A stretch of 64,000 bases of DNA from Virgisporangium aliadipatigenens (GCF_016863615.1 NZ_BOPF01000002.1:1-64000); one strand, 5' to 3'; numbered from the stretch's first letter, positions 1 to 9,596 are shown. Translations and numbers: made by a program. Notes: generated by a model not told the origin, from the sequence alone.

Positions 1-90
1 GGACCAGCGCGGCCAGCAGCCACCCGTCCCGGACCAGCGCGGCCAGCAGCCACCCGTCCCGGACCAGCGCGGCCAGCAGCCGCCCGTCCC
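1..90 (+). repeat. Three tandem 30-bp coding repeats
   Basis: Units at 1-30, 31-60 and 61-90 are identical except for one base in the third (cacccg to cgcccg). In frame they encode [10 protein letters not shown] three times, part of the proline-rich head of the Kelch protein. The array probably continues left of the window. Confidence 0.9.
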
Positions 91-2656
91 GGGCCGGTCC
101 GCCTTCCAGCCGCCTGCTCCGGGACAGCGCGACCCGCGTTCGCAGGCGCCCGGCGGGTCCGGTCAGCAGCCGCCCGTGCCGGGCCGGCCTGACCTTCAGC
201 CGCCGGTGCCCGGTCAGCCCGGCTTCGGACAGCCGGGGGCGCAGGAACAACAGACGTCCTGGCTGCCGACCGCCGGCCCTACGCCACCCGGGCGCACGCC
301 ACCCGAGCCGTCCGCGACCTGGCTCCCACCCGTCTCCGAGGCGCCGACGTCACCGACCTGGCTCCCCGTCGGTGCGCAGGACGCGCAGGACGCACCCGTG
401 TGGCTTCCCACCGGCAGGCCGGCCACTCCCGGCACCCCGCCGGCGCCCCTCCCGCCCGCACCGGGCACACCGCCGCAAGCGCCGCCCGCCCAAGCGCCGC
501 CCGCCCAAGCGCCGCCCGCCCAAGCGCCGCCCGCGCACGGGCCGGCCGCCCAAGCGCCGGCCACACAAGGTCCGTCCGCTCACACGCCGCCCGCACCAGG
601 GCCGTCCGCCCACGCGCCAGCCGCGCCGGCGCCTTCCGCCCAAGGGCCAGCTGCACAAGGTCCGTCCGGCCATACGCCGTCCGTGCAGGGGCCGTCCGGC
701 CAAGGGCCGTCGGCGCAGGGCCGCGCATCGGAGTCGGCGCCGCCGACGGGGCCGGTCCAGGCCCGCACCCCGCAGGTCCCCACCGCATCGCAGGGCCGCG
801 CATCGGAGTCGGCGCCGCCGACGGGGCCGGTCCAGGCCCGCACCCCGCAGACCCCTGCCGGATCCCCACCGCCGCCGGAGGAGTTCCCGACCCAACTCCT
901 GACGCCACCCGCGACAGCCCCGATCTCCGCCCCGCCGGCCGCCCGGCCTCCGGCGCAGGACGTGTCCGGATCCCGGCCGACGTCAGGCGTTCCGACGGGC
1001 CGACACCCGACCTCCGGGCCGCCGAACGACGGGAACGTGCCGACGGTGCAGTTCCCCACGTCGGCGCCGCCGGGGCCGCAGGGCGGTGGCCGGGTCACGG
1101 AGCCGCCGACGGTGCAGTTCCCGACGTCGGCCCCGCCGAGCGGGCAGGCCGCGACGGAGTTCGTGTCGGGGCAACGGGTGGCCGGGCGACCGCTTCCGCC
1201 GCCGCCCCAGCAGCAGGCCGCACCGCCGCCTCCCGGCGAGCGACCGCCGCCCCGGGCCGAACGTCCGGCCCCGCCACCCCCTGGTGAGCGTCCGGCGTCT
1301 CCGTTGCCCGGCGAGCGACCCGCGCCGCCGCCGGTTCGGGACGAGCGCGGGAATGATTCTGAGAGTGCCGCGCCGCCGAGCGGCGTGCGGGGCAGCGCGC
1401 CGGTCGGGCGGTCCGGCGCCACGAGTGTCCACAATGGAGAGAGCCGGGGCAACGATCCGCCCGGGCGGTGGGAAGGCGTTCCGGTGTCGAGTGCGCCGGC
1501 GAGTCCGCCCCGGCCGTCCGTCACCTCAGGTGCGCCGATGCTCGTGTGGCCGGTCGCCAACCTTCAGCAGAGCCAGCCGCAGCCGGCCCGGTTCGGGGCC
1601 GTTCTCCCGCCGGACCCGTGGGCGCCGCCGCAGCGGTCGCGGGTGAAGAAGACGCTCGTGTGGCTGCTGCTGATCGCCGGCATTCTCATGGTGGTCGGTG
1701 CGGCAGCGGTGATCGTCTATGAGAGTTCGACCGGATCCAAGCTCTTTGGCAGTGCGGAACCGACCCGAGCGGCCGCGACCGCGACCTCGCCCTGGACGCG
1801 GGTCGCGGATCTTCCGGTCGAACTGGAAAGTGCCGCCGTCACCGCCTACCGCGACCGGGTCTGGGTGGCCGGCGGGGTGGCCAACGACGCCGAGCACACC
1901 ACGTTGAAGTCCGTGTACGTGCTGGATCCCGTCGCCGGCACCTGGTCGAAGGGGCCGGACCTGCCCGGACCGGTCAGCCATGCGGCGCTGGTGCCCACCC
2001 CGTGGGGCCTGTACCTGATCGGCGGCCGGGAGGGCGACACGGTCTCGCAGAAGCTGTTGCGCCTCGACGAGAAGAACGGCGCCTGGCACCGCGAGGCGCA
2101 GCTGCCCGCGCCACGGGCCGGCGGCGCGGCGGGATACGACGGCAGCAGCGTCGTGTACGCCGGCGGCGTCGGGCCGGACGGCACCGCGTCGGCGGACGTG
2201 TGGGCGTTGCGCGGCAGCAGTTGGACGACGCTGAAGTCGCTGACCCGTGCGCGCGAACGCATGGCGTCGGTGACCGATCCGACCGGCCGGGTGCTGTTCC
2301 TCGGCGGGCGGGACCAGACCGGCACGGCGTTCGGTGAGATCGACCGCTACTCCGGCGGCGCACCCGCACCCGCCGCCTCCGGAACGTCCACTGTGGTCGA
2401 TCCGCCCGTGCACGGCGCCGGCGGTGTCCGGCTGGACGGCATCGGCGTGTGCGTGGTCGGCGGCGAGCGCAACGGCGGGGCGTTCGGCGACTGGTGGTGC
2501 GAACGGCCCGGTGCGGCGGCCGCGCTGCCGAAGCTCGACCCGCCGCGGGCCGGCCTGGGCGCCGCGCGGGTCGGCAACACGGTGTACGTGGTCGGCGGCT
2601 ACGGCCCCGGTTTCACGGGTTCCAGCCGGGTGGAGTCCTTCACGCCGGCACGGTGA
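2..2656 (+). CDS. Proline-rich, membrane-anchored Kelch-repeat protein (5' end missing)
   Basis: The frame is open to the left edge, so 884 residues of a longer protein are seen and no start can be assigned; the internal GTG at 176 is not needed. A low-complexity Pro/Ala/Gln-rich region ([14 protein letters not shown] and [11 protein letters not shown] repeats) runs to about 1640. A basic patch (VKK) and one transmembrane helix follow at about 1652-1720. The rest (about 1790-2656) is a beta-propeller-like domain of about six Kelch units, each with a GG pair (VAGG, LIGG, YAGG, FLGG, VVGG, VVGG). Topology is most likely N-in with the propeller outside. It faces the dynamin operon tail to tail. 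Function is unknown; a role as cell-surface scaffold is inference. The long disordered cytoplasmic head is unusual for a Kelch protein. Confidence 0.85.
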   Translation, partial: DQRGQQPPVPDQRGQQPPVPDQRGQQPPVPGRSAFQPPAPGQRDPRSQAPGGSGQQPPVPGRPDLQPPVPGQPGFGQPGAQEQQTSWLPTAGPTPPGRTPPEPSATWLPPVSEAPTSPTWLPVGAQDAQDAPVWLPTGRPATPGTPPAPLPPAPGTPPQAPPAQAPPAQAPPAQAPPAHGPAAQAPATQGPSAHTPPAPGPSAHAPAAPAPSAQGPAAQGPSGHTPSVQGPSGQGPSAQGRASESAPPTGPVQARTPQVPTASQGRASESAPPTGPVQARTPQTPAGSPPPPEEFPTQLLTPPATAPISAPPAARPPAQDVSGSRPTSGVPTGRHPTSGPPNDGNVPTVQFPTSAPPGPQGGGRVTEPPTVQFPTSAPPSGQAATEFVSGQRVAGRPLPPPPQQQAAPPPPGERPPPRAERPAPPPPGERPASPLPGERPAPPPVRDERGNDSESAAPPSGVRGSAPVGRSGATSVHNGESRGNDPPGRWEGVPVSSAPASPPRPSVTSGAPMLVWPVANLQQSQPQPARFGAVLPPDPWAPPQRSRVKKTLVWLLLIAGILMVVGAAAVIVYESSTGSKLFGSAEPTRAAATATSPWTRVADLPVELESAAVTAYRDRVWVAGGVANDAEHTTLKSVYVLDPVAGTWSKGPDLPGPVSHAALVPTPWGLYLIGGREGDTVSQKLLRLDEKNGAWHREAQLPAPRAGGAAGYDGSSVVYAGGVGPDGTASADVWALRGSSWTTLKSLTRARERMASVTDPTGRVLFLGGRDQTGTAFGEIDRYSGGAPAPAASGTSTVVDPPVHGAGGVRLDGIGVCVVGGERNGGAFGDWWCERPGAAAALPKLDPPRAGLGAARVGNTVYVVGGYGPGFTGSSRVESFTPAR
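476..535 (+). repeat. Four 15-bp tandem repeats
   Basis: Unit caagcgccgcccgcc at 476, 491 and 506, with a one-base variant at 521. It encodes QAPPA four times within the Kelch protein's proline-rich head. This is a likely slippage-prone tract. Confidence 0.9.
716..850 (+). repeat. Perfect 60-bp direct repeat, 75-bp period
   Basis: Positions 716-775 and 791-850 are identical over 60 bp, separated by 15 bp, in the proline-rich region of the Kelch protein. Both copies encode the [17 protein letters not shown] stretch. The perfect nucleotide identity points to a recent duplication or ongoing gene conversion. Confidence 0.95.
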
Positions 2657-2667
2657 AGTTCGGTGCC

Positions 2668-2708
2668 TCTCCTGTGACGCGACACGCCGATCAGGCCGTC
2701 ACGGGAGG
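2668..2708. terminator. Bidirectional hairpin between convergent genes
   Basis: Arms around 2668-2679 (ends gtgacg) and 2697-2708 (starts cgtcac) pair over about 11-12 bp with G-U wobbles and a 17-nt loop. It lies between the ends of the Kelch and dynamin genes and has no clear U-tract, as is common in actinomycetes. Confidence 0.5.
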
Positions 2709-2725
2709 AGCAACGATCATGAGGG

Positions 2726-4183
2726 TCAGTACCTGAGCGCGATGACGATCGCTTCGCAGCTGCGGACGGCCGCCCGCGCGGCGTTGCGGAGTTCGCGCTG
2801 CGACAGCGGGTGCTCGGCGAGGCGGTTGCACCGGGCGATCGCCTCCCGCGCCGCGTCGGCCAACCGGTGCGGGTGCGCGTCCGGCGGCAGGCCCAGCCGT
2901 GCGGAGTGTTCGGCGCCGCTGCCGCCGAGGAGGCGTTCGAGGTCGGCGAGGTGCTCGGCCTTGCCCGGGATCCGGCCGGAACGCAGCAGGTGCAGCAGCC
3001 GCACCTCGACGAACTCGTGCGCCGCCGAACGGATCTCCTCGGCCCACGACACCAGCTCCGTCAGGGCGCCGTACTTCCCGGAGCGCACCACGAGGTCCAA
3101 TGTGGACAGTGCCGAACGGGCCTTCAGCACCTGCCCCCGCGAGACGAACTGCGCCGTGAGCACCTCGTTGAGCCGGTCGAGTCCACTGTGGGCGGTCAGC
3201 GCCGCGGCGAGCGCCTGCGCGTTCGGCGCCTGCTTGCCACGGATCAGCTGGACGCTGTGCCGCACGCCGAAGAGCCCGAGGCGGGCGAGGACCGCGCGCC
3301 GCGCGGCGACCGGCACCTTGACCGTGGCGTCGGGCGAACCGAACCGGTCGGCCGTCAGCATCAGGTCGATCGCGTCCTCGGTCGGCGCGGCGGCCACGGC
3401 GGCCAGCGTGCGGTACTCGTCCTCGCGCAGCGTGGCACCGGCGACGGCGAGCAGCCCGGCGACCGGCACGACGACCGGGCAGAGCCGGCGCATCCGTTCG
3501 TCGGACTGGTAGCGGGCGGCCACCCGCGCGGCCGTCTCCATCGAGTCCGGCCGGCAGCTGCCGATCTCGTCGGCGCGCGAGAGCACCCCGACGGTGTTGA
3601 CCGGCGAGCCCTGCACGATGTCGTCCCCGTGGAACGCCTCCAGGAACCGCACGTCGCCGCTGTGCATGTGCCGCAGCAGGTAGATGACGGCGTCGGCCTG
3701 GGCGGCCCGGTCCTGCGCCGCCTCCAGGAACGTCATCGTGCGCAACGACACGTCGGCCGAGATGGAGCCGATTCCCGGGGTGTCGATCAGGGTGCTGGTG
3801 CGCAGCCGGCGGCTCGGCACCCGCACCTCGATGTGGTCGACGTCCTTCGCGGGACGGCCGAGGGTGATCCGCAGCGCACCCTGCACCCGGTCGAACGGCC
3901 GCGGCTCGACGTTGCCGTCCTCGAGGTGCAGCAGCGCCTCGTAGCGCTGGCCGTCCCGATACCAGGTGACGAGGCGGGTGCACTCGCCGGCGTCCGTGGG
4001 GGCCAGCTCCTCGCCGACCATCGCGTTGAGCAGCGTCGACTTGCCGGCCTTCACCTTGCCGGCGATGGCCACGCGCAGCGGCTCGTCCAACCGCTCCAGC
4101 GCCAGCGTCAGGGCGGGATCGTCCACAGTGGACACCGCACGCATGAGCAGCCGGCGCACCTGGGTCAGGATGTGATCGCTCAT
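2726..4183 (-). CDS. Dynamin-like GTPase, IniC-like
   Basis: 485 residues. The GTPase domain has a P-loop GKVKAGKS (42-49), the G3 motif DTPGIG (from D134) and a G4-like SRAD (202-205) in place of N/TKxD. The rest is predicted helical, as in bacterial dynamin-like proteins. Its ATG overlaps the TGA of the upstream, longer dynamin gene (ATGA at 4180-4183), so the two are translationally coupled. Known paired bacterial dynamins are IniA/IniC of mycobacteria (membrane repair, isoniazid-induced) and DynA/DynB of Streptomyces (sporulation septation). The size and order (609 then 485 residues) resemble IniA-IniC. Which role applies here cannot be told from sequence. Confidence 0.85.
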   Translation of the reverse strand: MSDHILTQVRRLLMRAVSTVDDPALTLALERLDEPLRVAIAGKVKAGKSTLLNAMVGEELAPTDAGECTRLVTWYRDGQRYEALLHLEDGNVEPRPFDRVQGALRITLGRPAKDVDHIEVRVPSRRLRTSTLIDTPGIGSISADVSLRTMTFLEAAQDRAAQADAVIYLLRHMHSGDVRFLEAFHGDDIVQGSPVNTVGVLSRADEIGSCRPDSMETAARVAARYQSDERMRRLCPVVVPVAGLLAVAGATLREDEYRTLAAVAAAPTEDAIDLMLTADRFGSPDATVKVPVAARRAVLARLGLFGVRHSVQLIRGKQAPNAQALAAALTAHSGLDRLNEVLTAQFVSRGQVLKARSALSTLDLVVRSGKYGALTELVSWAEEIRSAAHEFVEVRLLHLLRSGRIPGKAEHLADLERLLGGSGAEHSARLGLPPDAHPHRLADAAREAIARCNRLAEHPLSQRELRNAARAAVRSCEAIVIALRY

Positions 4184-6009
4184 GCGCTGCGTCGTTCCGG
4201 GCGGGCCGCCATCTGCGCCGCGAACCGGTCCAGCTCCTGCCACTGCTGATCCAGCACGGCGGTGCGCTGGCGGCGTTCGTGCTCGGGCGCCTCGGCGGCC
4301 TCGCGGATCGCCGCGATGGTGAGATTGGCCGAGCGCTCCACCTGCTGCGCCCGCGCCGCGAACTCGTCGCGCAGGAAGCGCTGCGTGCGCCGCACCGCGT
4401 CCCGGCAGTCCTTGCCCACCACGAACGCCACCTCGTCGATGTAGCGCCGCAGCTCCGCCTTGGCCTGGTTGCGGCGGTACTCGGCCTGCCGCTGGCGTTC
4501 GGTGCCGACGAGCTTGCGGCCCACCACGAGCCCGACCGCCAGCCCGATCGGCGCGGCGAGCGTGAGCCCCAGCAGCGACCCGAACGCCCCGAACATCACG
4601 AGGCCACCGAAGGTCATCCGCGCGGCGGTGAACGCGTTGAGGAACTGCTGCATCGACGGCCGGTCGAACTTGGCGTCCAACCCGTGGATGCGCGCCAGCA
4701 CCAGCTCCGGCGCGGGCAGGTCGACGTCGAGGCCCTCGTAGTCGAGGTCGAAGCGTTCGGCCACGTCGCGGGCCAGCTCCTCGGTGCGCTGCACCAGCTG
4801 GAACAGGTTGTCGACCGCCGCCGACGTCGCCTCGCGGGTCACCCACGCCGAGAAGTCGCGCCAGTTGTTCTTCGGGTCGTCCTCGTCCAGCAGGGCTTCG
4901 CCGCGGCGCAGCAGCCCACGGAGACGTTCCCGCAAATCGTGGTCGATGTCGGCGGACAGGTCCTGGATCCCGTCGTTGAGGACGGTCTGCCAGCCGGCGC
5001 CGGAGGCGGCGAGGGCCTGGCTGCGGCGGCTCTTCTCGGCGACCTGGTCGGCGATCGCCCAGCCGGTGCGCGGGTCGTGCCCGGCCGCGCGGGCGGCGCC
5101 CACCTGCTCGCGCAGCTGGCTGAGGACGAAGGCGACCTCCTGGCCGGCCGCCCGGGCCGCGAGCGTGTCGGCCTCCGCGAGGATGTCGCGGCGCAGCATG
5201 GTCAGCAGTCGGGGGAACCCGGACTCGGCGTTGAGCGCGTCACTGTTGCGCGCGGCGGCCCGCAGCCGCAGGAACGACGACACCGGCACCATCGGCACCT
5301 GCAACCCCGCCTGCGCCAGGTGGGTCTGGTTGAGGCGCACGATGCGCCGCCACTCCGGATACAGGTCGGTCTTGGTGACCACGATGATGACGTGCTCGCA
5401 GCGCGCCGCCGTCTTGTTGAGGAACTCCAGCTCCGGCCCGGCCAGCTCCTGCGCGGCATCGGTGACGAACAGCGCCGCGCGGGCCAGCGTCAGCGCGCCG
5501 AGCGTGAGATTGCCGTGCGCCGAGTCGAGCCCACCGACCCCGGGAGTGTCCACAAAGGACAGCCCACCGCGCAGCAGCTGCCGGTCGAGCCGCACCTCGA
5601 CGGCCCGAACGGGCACCTCGTCCCCGGTGCGTTCGGCCACGTAGTCGTGCAGCCGCTTGAACGGCACCGCGACCTCGTCGTCGTTTTCCAGCCGGGCGGT
5701 CACCGACGGCGGCTTGCCCCAGCGCACCACGGTCGGCACGGCGGTCACGATGTCCGAGTCGACGGGGCAGACCTCGGTGCGCAGCAGGGCGTTGACCAGA
5801 GTGCTCTTGCCCTGCTTGAACTCGCCCACCACGGCCACCGGCACGTCGTCGGAACCCAGGCGGGCGGTGGCCTCGTCGATGCGGGTCATCAGGTCGATGC
5901 GGCCGGCCTGCCCGCTCAGGCGCCGCGCCTCGGCGAGGTCGAGCACGGCCCGCGCCACGGCGGCGCTGCGGCCGGCCCGCTGCTGGGCCGGGGAACTCGG
6001 ATCGGTCAC
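4180..6009 (-). CDS. Dynamin-like GTPase, IniA-like
   Basis: 609 residues from a GTG start. Motifs: P-loop GEFKQGKS (62-69), G3 DTPGVGG (from D154), G4 TKTD (212-215). A long hydrophobic glycine-rich hairpin at about residues 463-500 could act as a membrane paddle, and the C-terminal helices are rich in E/R/Q. The product is expected on the inner face of the membrane, working with the downstream dynamin. An IniB-like gene is not visible. The divergent gene at 6082 shares a 72-bp promoter region. IniA-like assignment rests on length, paired arrangement and membrane hairpin; DynA-like is the alternative. Confidence 0.87.
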   Translation of the reverse strand: MTDPSSPAQQRAGRSAAVARAVLDLAEARRLSGQAGRIDLMTRIDEATARLGSDDVPVAVVGEFKQGKSTLVNALLRTEVCPVDSDIVTAVPTVVRWGKPPSVTARLENDDEVAVPFKRLHDYVAERTGDEVPVRAVEVRLDRQLLRGGLSFVDTPGVGGLDSAHGNLTLGALTLARAALFVTDAAQELAGPELEFLNKTAARCEHVIIVVTKTDLYPEWRRIVRLNQTHLAQAGLQVPMVPVSSFLRLRAAARNSDALNAESGFPRLLTMLRRDILAEADTLAARAAGQEVAFVLSQLREQVGAARAAGHDPRTGWAIADQVAEKSRRSQALAASGAGWQTVLNDGIQDLSADIDHDLRERLRGLLRRGEALLDEDDPKNNWRDFSAWVTREATSAAVDNLFQLVQRTEELARDVAERFDLDYEGLDVDLPAPELVLARIHGLDAKFDRPSMQQFLNAFTAARMTFGGLVMFGAFGSLLGLTLAAPIGLAVGLVVGRKLVGTERQRQAEYRRNQAKAELRRYIDEVAFVVGKDCRDAVRRTQRFLRDEFAARAQQVERSANLTIAAIREAAEAPEHERRQRTAVLDQQWQELDRFAAQMAARPERRSA

Positions 6010-6081
6010 AACGTCCCTACGTCTTTCGGGGGCGATCGAGGCGCCTCAAACATAGTGGGTGCGCGCACGTAGGTTGATGGC

Positions 6082-6573
6082 ATGACGCCGCCGCTCGCAC
6101 CGGACGAAATGGTCGCCAACGGGAGTGAACGGGATGTTCTAGAGACGTTTCTGGACCTGTACCGCGATATTGCCGTACGCAAAGTCTCCGGCCTCGATGC
6201 GAGCCTGGCCCATCGGGAACTGTTGCCGTCCCGCACGACCCTCGCGCGCCTGATCGCCCACCTCGCCTCGGTCGAACGCGAGTGGTTCGCCGGGGTGCTC
6301 GCCGGGGACCCCGATCCGGGTACCCGCGCCGACGGCGGGTGGGGCGCCGACGAGAGTCTCGACGCGCTCGTGGCGGACTACCGGGCGGCGTGCGCGCAGT
6401 CGCGTGCGGTGGCGGCCCGGTTCGCGCTCGAGGACACCGTGCCGTCGGAACGGCTGGGCCGGGTGTCGCTGCGCTGGATCTACGTGCACCTGATCGAGGA
6501 GACGGCCCGCCACGCCGGCCACGCCGACATCCTCCGCGAACTCACCGACGGCGCGACCGGCTTCGACGGCTGA
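6082..6573 (+). CDS. DinB/DUF664 family protein (mycothiol-transferase-like fold)
   Basis: 163 residues. A four-helix DinB-type protein with the family's spaced metal-ligand histidines: the LIAHLASVEREW helix and the C-terminal HLIEETARHAGHADILRE stretch, which is characteristic of actinobacterial DUF664. Members are thiol-dependent (often mycothiol) S-transferases or metal-binding proteins of unknown substrate. A -10-like TAGGTT at 6070-6075 lies 6 nt before the ATG, so the mRNA is probably leaderless. The gene ends 8 bp from the convergent glycosylase gene. Confidence 0.85.
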   Translation: MTPPLAPDEMVANGSERDVLETFLDLYRDIAVRKVSGLDASLAHRELLPSRTTLARLIAHLASVEREWFAGVLAGDPDPGTRADGGWGADESLDALVADYRAACAQSRAVAARFALEDTVPSERLGRVSLRWIYVHLIEETARHAGHADILRELTDGATGFDG

Positions 6574-6581
6574 CCCGCCGG

Positions 6582-7682
6582 TCAGGGCCAGCGGAACTCC
6601 AGCGGCGCCTCGACGAAGCGGGCGTAACCCTCGAACGCCGCCTCGACCGCCCCGCGCTCCCGCGCCGACACCGGCGCCAGCGGGAAGACGTCGATGCGGG
6701 TGCGGCGGGCGCCGGTGACGCGCTTCCAGGTCGCCAGCACCCGGCCGCCACGGGAGATCGTGGACTGGAAGACGCCGTTGCCGCCGGGGATGATCGCCTG
6801 CTTGTGCTCCGGCGCCACCATCAGCGACCGGTCCTTGAACCCGAGCAGGAACTCGTCGAAGCCGGGCAACGCGCGCACGGAGTCGTCGGACCCCACGTCG
6901 GAGAGCAGCGCGGCGGCCACCACCATCTCCGTGCCGTCCACGGAAACCGTGCTCAACGCGTCCCCGCAGGCCGCGATGCCGCGTTTGACCTCCGCGGCGG
7001 TGAGCCCCGCCCAGCCGGCGAAGTCCTTGCGGGTGGCCGGCCCCCGGCCGCGGAAGAAGCGCAGCGTCAGCGTCGCCAGCGCCTCCTCGGGTTCGAGTCG
7101 CACCGGGTCGGGCACCCACTCGTCGAGCAGCACGAACGACTGTTCCTTGCCGATCAGCGGCGCGATGCAGGTGACGCTCTTCTGCGCGGAGTACCAGAGC
7201 AGGTGGTAGCCGAGCTTGTCCGCGCCGGGAATGCCGCCGTCGACCAGCACCCGCACGCACTCGGTGCGGGTGAGCCGCTTGCCGCCGGCCAGCGCGCTGC
7301 CCAGGAGATCGACCGCGCGATCCGCGTCGGCGGAGGACAGGCCCAGGTACTCCCGGCGTTTGGCCGCGCCGGCCAGGGCCCGCACGCCGGTGAACGCCAG
7401 CATCCAGTGCGCGTCCCGGGACGGCACCAGGTGCACCGTGCCGCGCATGGGCCAGGTGCGCAGGGCCTCACGGCGTTCGAGCGAGTCATGCACGCCGGAG
7501 ACGGTCAGGTCGGGCAGGCGGACGCCGAGGGACCACATGGCGCTGGCGTTGTCCTGGGCCTGCATGGCCCCGAGCCAGGTGACCACCCCGGCCACGTCCT
7601 TGGGCCGGTCCACGGCGGGGTGGTCGCGCAGCAGCAGGCTCGTCATCCGCAGGGTCAGGGCCTCGGCCGTGGTCAGCTCCAT
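6582..7682 (-). CDS. Winged-helix DNA glycosylase, AlkZ/YcaQ family
   Basis: 366 residues, HTH_42 superfamily. The motif GAMQAQDNA places Q41-x-Q43, matching the catalytic QxQ of AlkZ, the glycosylase that unhooks azinomycin crosslinks. The segments RTWPMRGTVHLV and the tandem winged-helix body also fit. In YcaQ-like members the second Gln is replaced, so the QxQ form here suggests the AlkZ branch. Likely role: removal of bulky alkylated or crosslinked purines. It is not next to a biosynthetic cluster, so a self-resistance role is not supported by context. Confidence 0.82.
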   Translation of the reverse strand: MELTTAEALTLRMTSLLLRDHPAVDRPKDVAGVVTWLGAMQAQDNASAMWSLGVRLPDLTVSGVHDSLERREALRTWPMRGTVHLVPSRDAHWMLAFTGVRALAGAAKRREYLGLSSADADRAVDLLGSALAGGKRLTRTECVRVLVDGGIPGADKLGYHLLWYSAQKSVTCIAPLIGKEQSFVLLDEWVPDPVRLEPEEALATLTLRFFRGRGPATRKDFAGWAGLTAAEVKRGIAACGDALSTVSVDGTEMVVAAALLSDVGSDDSVRALPGFDEFLLGFKDRSLMVAPEHKQAIIPGGNGVFQSTISRGGRVLATWKRVTGARRTRIDVFPLAPVSARERGAVEAAFEGYARFVEAPLEFRWP

Positions 7683-7692
7683 CCCGCGAACG

Positions 7693-8034
7693 TTACCGGC
7701 GGGCGCGCAGCGCGGCGGCCATCGCGGCCGAGTCGTGCGTGTCGGGATCGACGCCCTCGATCATGATGACGTCGCCGTCGAGGTGCTTCGTGCGCAGCGG
7801 CAGGATCGCCCGGTACGCGGGGGAGTCGTACCACTCGCGCACCTGTGTCATCGACGGGAACGCGATCGCCACGAGCGTGCCGGGCCAGCTGCCCTCGACC
7901 ACCGTGACGGGGCCGCCGTGGATGACGAAGCGTCCGCCGTACGGATCGAGCGTGGCCTGGATCCGCTCCAGGTACTCGAGGATGTCGTCGTGCTCGGAGG
8001 TGGTCCTGAGGTGGGCGATGCCGTATGCGGTCAT
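7693..8034 (-). CDS. DUF1330 family protein
   Basis: 113 residues. A ferredoxin-like dimeric alpha/beta-barrel typical of DUF1330: opens TAYGIAHLR, then GGRFVIHGGPVTVVEG and the conserved SMTQVREWYDSPAY block. The ATG lies in the stop of the preceding membrane-protein gene (ATGA, 8031-8034), so the two form an operon. Biochemical role is not known for the family. Confidence 0.85.
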   Translation of the reverse strand: MTAYGIAHLRTTSEHDDILEYLERIQATLDPYGGRFVIHGGPVTVVEGSWPGTLVAIAFPSMTQVREWYDSPAYRAILPLRTKHLDGDVIMIEGVDPDTHDSAAMAAALRARR

Positions 8035-9503
8035 GTCCCCGAGTCTGCGGGCTCCAGGGGAGGCGAGTCGATTACGTCGGAGGTAACGGGATCCTCCGCC
8101 TTGTCCTCGTCCTTGTCCTCGTCTTGGTCTTCGTCGGAGGAGGAGTCGGAGGAGGGCGGCGAGGCGTCGATCAGCGTGGTCGGCCACAGCAGCGTCCCGG
8201 CCGGGAAGTCGGGCATCGGCTCGTCCCCGCCGGCCACCGGCCACGTCGCCGAGACGACCAGATAGCGGCTCAGGAGCAGCCACACCGCCGCGGTCACCAG
8301 TGCGGTCAGGCCGGTCAGCGAGTAGACCTCCCCGGCGAGCTTCTCCCCGAGCGAACGCGCCGCCGGGTCCGCCTTGACCGTGCCGAAGTCCGGCCCGATG
8401 AGGAAGATCCCGCGCGGCAGCAGCGGCGCCCCCTCGACGAACGTCACCGGCCACGCCACGAACACCGCCACCAGCGCGGTCGGCACCCCGGCGGCCAGCA
8501 CCTGCAGCGCCCCGCGGTGCCGACGGGTCAGGTCCCCGGCGTACACCAGGGCCGGCACGCACCACACCCAGTGGTGGGTCCACGCGATCGGCGAGATCAA
8601 CAGGGCGGTGCACGCGCACAGGAGCAGACCCAACGGGTCGCCGCCGCGGCGGTGGCCGGCGCGGGCCAGGGCCATCCCGCCGACCGCCACGCACACCGTC
8701 AGCAGCAGGCGGGCGGTGCCGGCCCCGCCGTCGGAGAAGAGCCGCACCGACAGGCCGTGCAACGACTGGTTGTAGATGTAGGTGGGGACGCCCACGCGCT
8801 CCGAGCGCAGGAACATCCCGTCGATCCAGTAGTCGACCGAGCCGCCGAAGTCGACGATCCACCCCAGCACCAGCAGCGCCACGAACACGGCGATCGCCGT
8901 CAGCGCCGCCCGCAGCCGCCGCGTCAGCACCAGGTACACCACGAAGATCGCCGGCACCAGTTTGATCGCCGCGGCGAGCCCGATCAGCGCGCCGGCGTAG
9001 CGGGTGCGCCGCAGCAGCGCGATGTCGGTGACGACGAGGAGCATGAGGAAGGCGTTCACCTGGCCGAGGCTCATCGACATGTAGACCGGCTCCAGCCAGA
9101 GGGCCAGGGCCGTGACGCCGGCCGTCAGGCCGACCCGCCCGGCGAGGCCGCGGTAGCCGAGCATGCCGAGGTAGAGGTTCGCCGTGAGGCCGACCGCGGC
9201 GCCGATCAGCACGGCGAACACCGGGGTCGCCGTCGCGTGCGGGATCAGCGACAGCAGCGCCATCGGCAGCAGGGTCACCGGCGGGTAGGTGTACTGCAGG
9301 TAGGCCCAGGTGTACGTGAGGCGGTACACCTCCTGGTTGTCCCGCCAGGCGCGGCCGCCGGCCTGGTACACCTCCAGGTCGAGGCCGCCGAGGACGGCGC
9401 CGCCGTGCGCGTGGACGAGCTGCGCGTAGCAGAGGACCGACGCCACCAGCAGGGCGATACCGGGCAGGAGCAGCCACGGCGGGGTTCTTACTGGCGGGGT
9501 CAT
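8031..9503 (-). CDS. GT87-type polyprenol-dependent mannosyltransferase-like membrane protein
   Basis: 490 residues from the ATG at 9503, which has AGGA 5-8 nt upstream. An in-frame start at 9605 would overlap the divergent gene and is not preferred. About ten transmembrane helices with the GT87/DUF2029 hallmarks: an early DLEVYQAGGRAW loop with the catalytic-type acidic residue, then YTYPPVTLLPMALL. In mycobacteria such enzymes add alpha-1,2-mannose to PIM/LAM from polyprenyl-phosphomannose; the exact glycan here is unknown. The C-terminus is an acidic tail of Asp/Glu/Ser/Lys repeats (about 8045-8165), expanded at DNA level by tcctcgtccttg-like repeats. Confidence 0.78.
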   Translation of the reverse strand: MTPPVRTPPWLLLPGIALLVASVLCYAQLVHAHGGAVLGGLDLEVYQAGGRAWRDNQEVYRLTYTWAYLQYTYPPVTLLPMALLSLIPHATATPVFAVLIGAAVGLTANLYLGMLGYRGLAGRVGLTAGVTALALWLEPVYMSMSLGQVNAFLMLLVVTDIALLRRTRYAGALIGLAAAIKLVPAIFVVYLVLTRRLRAALTAIAVFVALLVLGWIVDFGGSVDYWIDGMFLRSERVGVPTYIYNQSLHGLSVRLFSDGGAGTARLLLTVCVAVGGMALARAGHRRGGDPLGLLLCACTALLISPIAWTHHWVWCVPALVYAGDLTRRHRGALQVLAAGVPTALVAVFVAWPVTFVEGAPLLPRGIFLIGPDFGTVKADPAARSLGEKLAGEVYSLTGLTALVTAAVWLLLSRYLVVSATWPVAGGDEPMPDFPAGTLLWPTTLIDASPPSSDSSSDEDQDEDKDEDKAEDPVTSDVIDSPPLEPADSGT

Positions 9504-9577
9504 CGTTCCTGGTCCTCCGGTCGGCTCGCCCGACACGGTACCGGGCGATCGCACCGATGAGTCCGGGCCGGCCGCCC

Positions 9578-9596
9578 GGTCATAGCGGGTATGACC
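9578..9596. promoter_or_regulatory. Inverted repeat over the VOC start codon
   Basis: ggtcata (9578-9584), spacer gcggg, tatgacc (9590-9596): perfect 7-5-7 palindrome that includes the ATG of the VOC gene. It could be an operator or a hairpin at the translation start. Confidence 0.4.

Noticed and set aside
1-90. Tandem repeats as a CRISPR array
   Set aside because: Units are contiguous, without spacers, and code in frame for a proline-rich protein.
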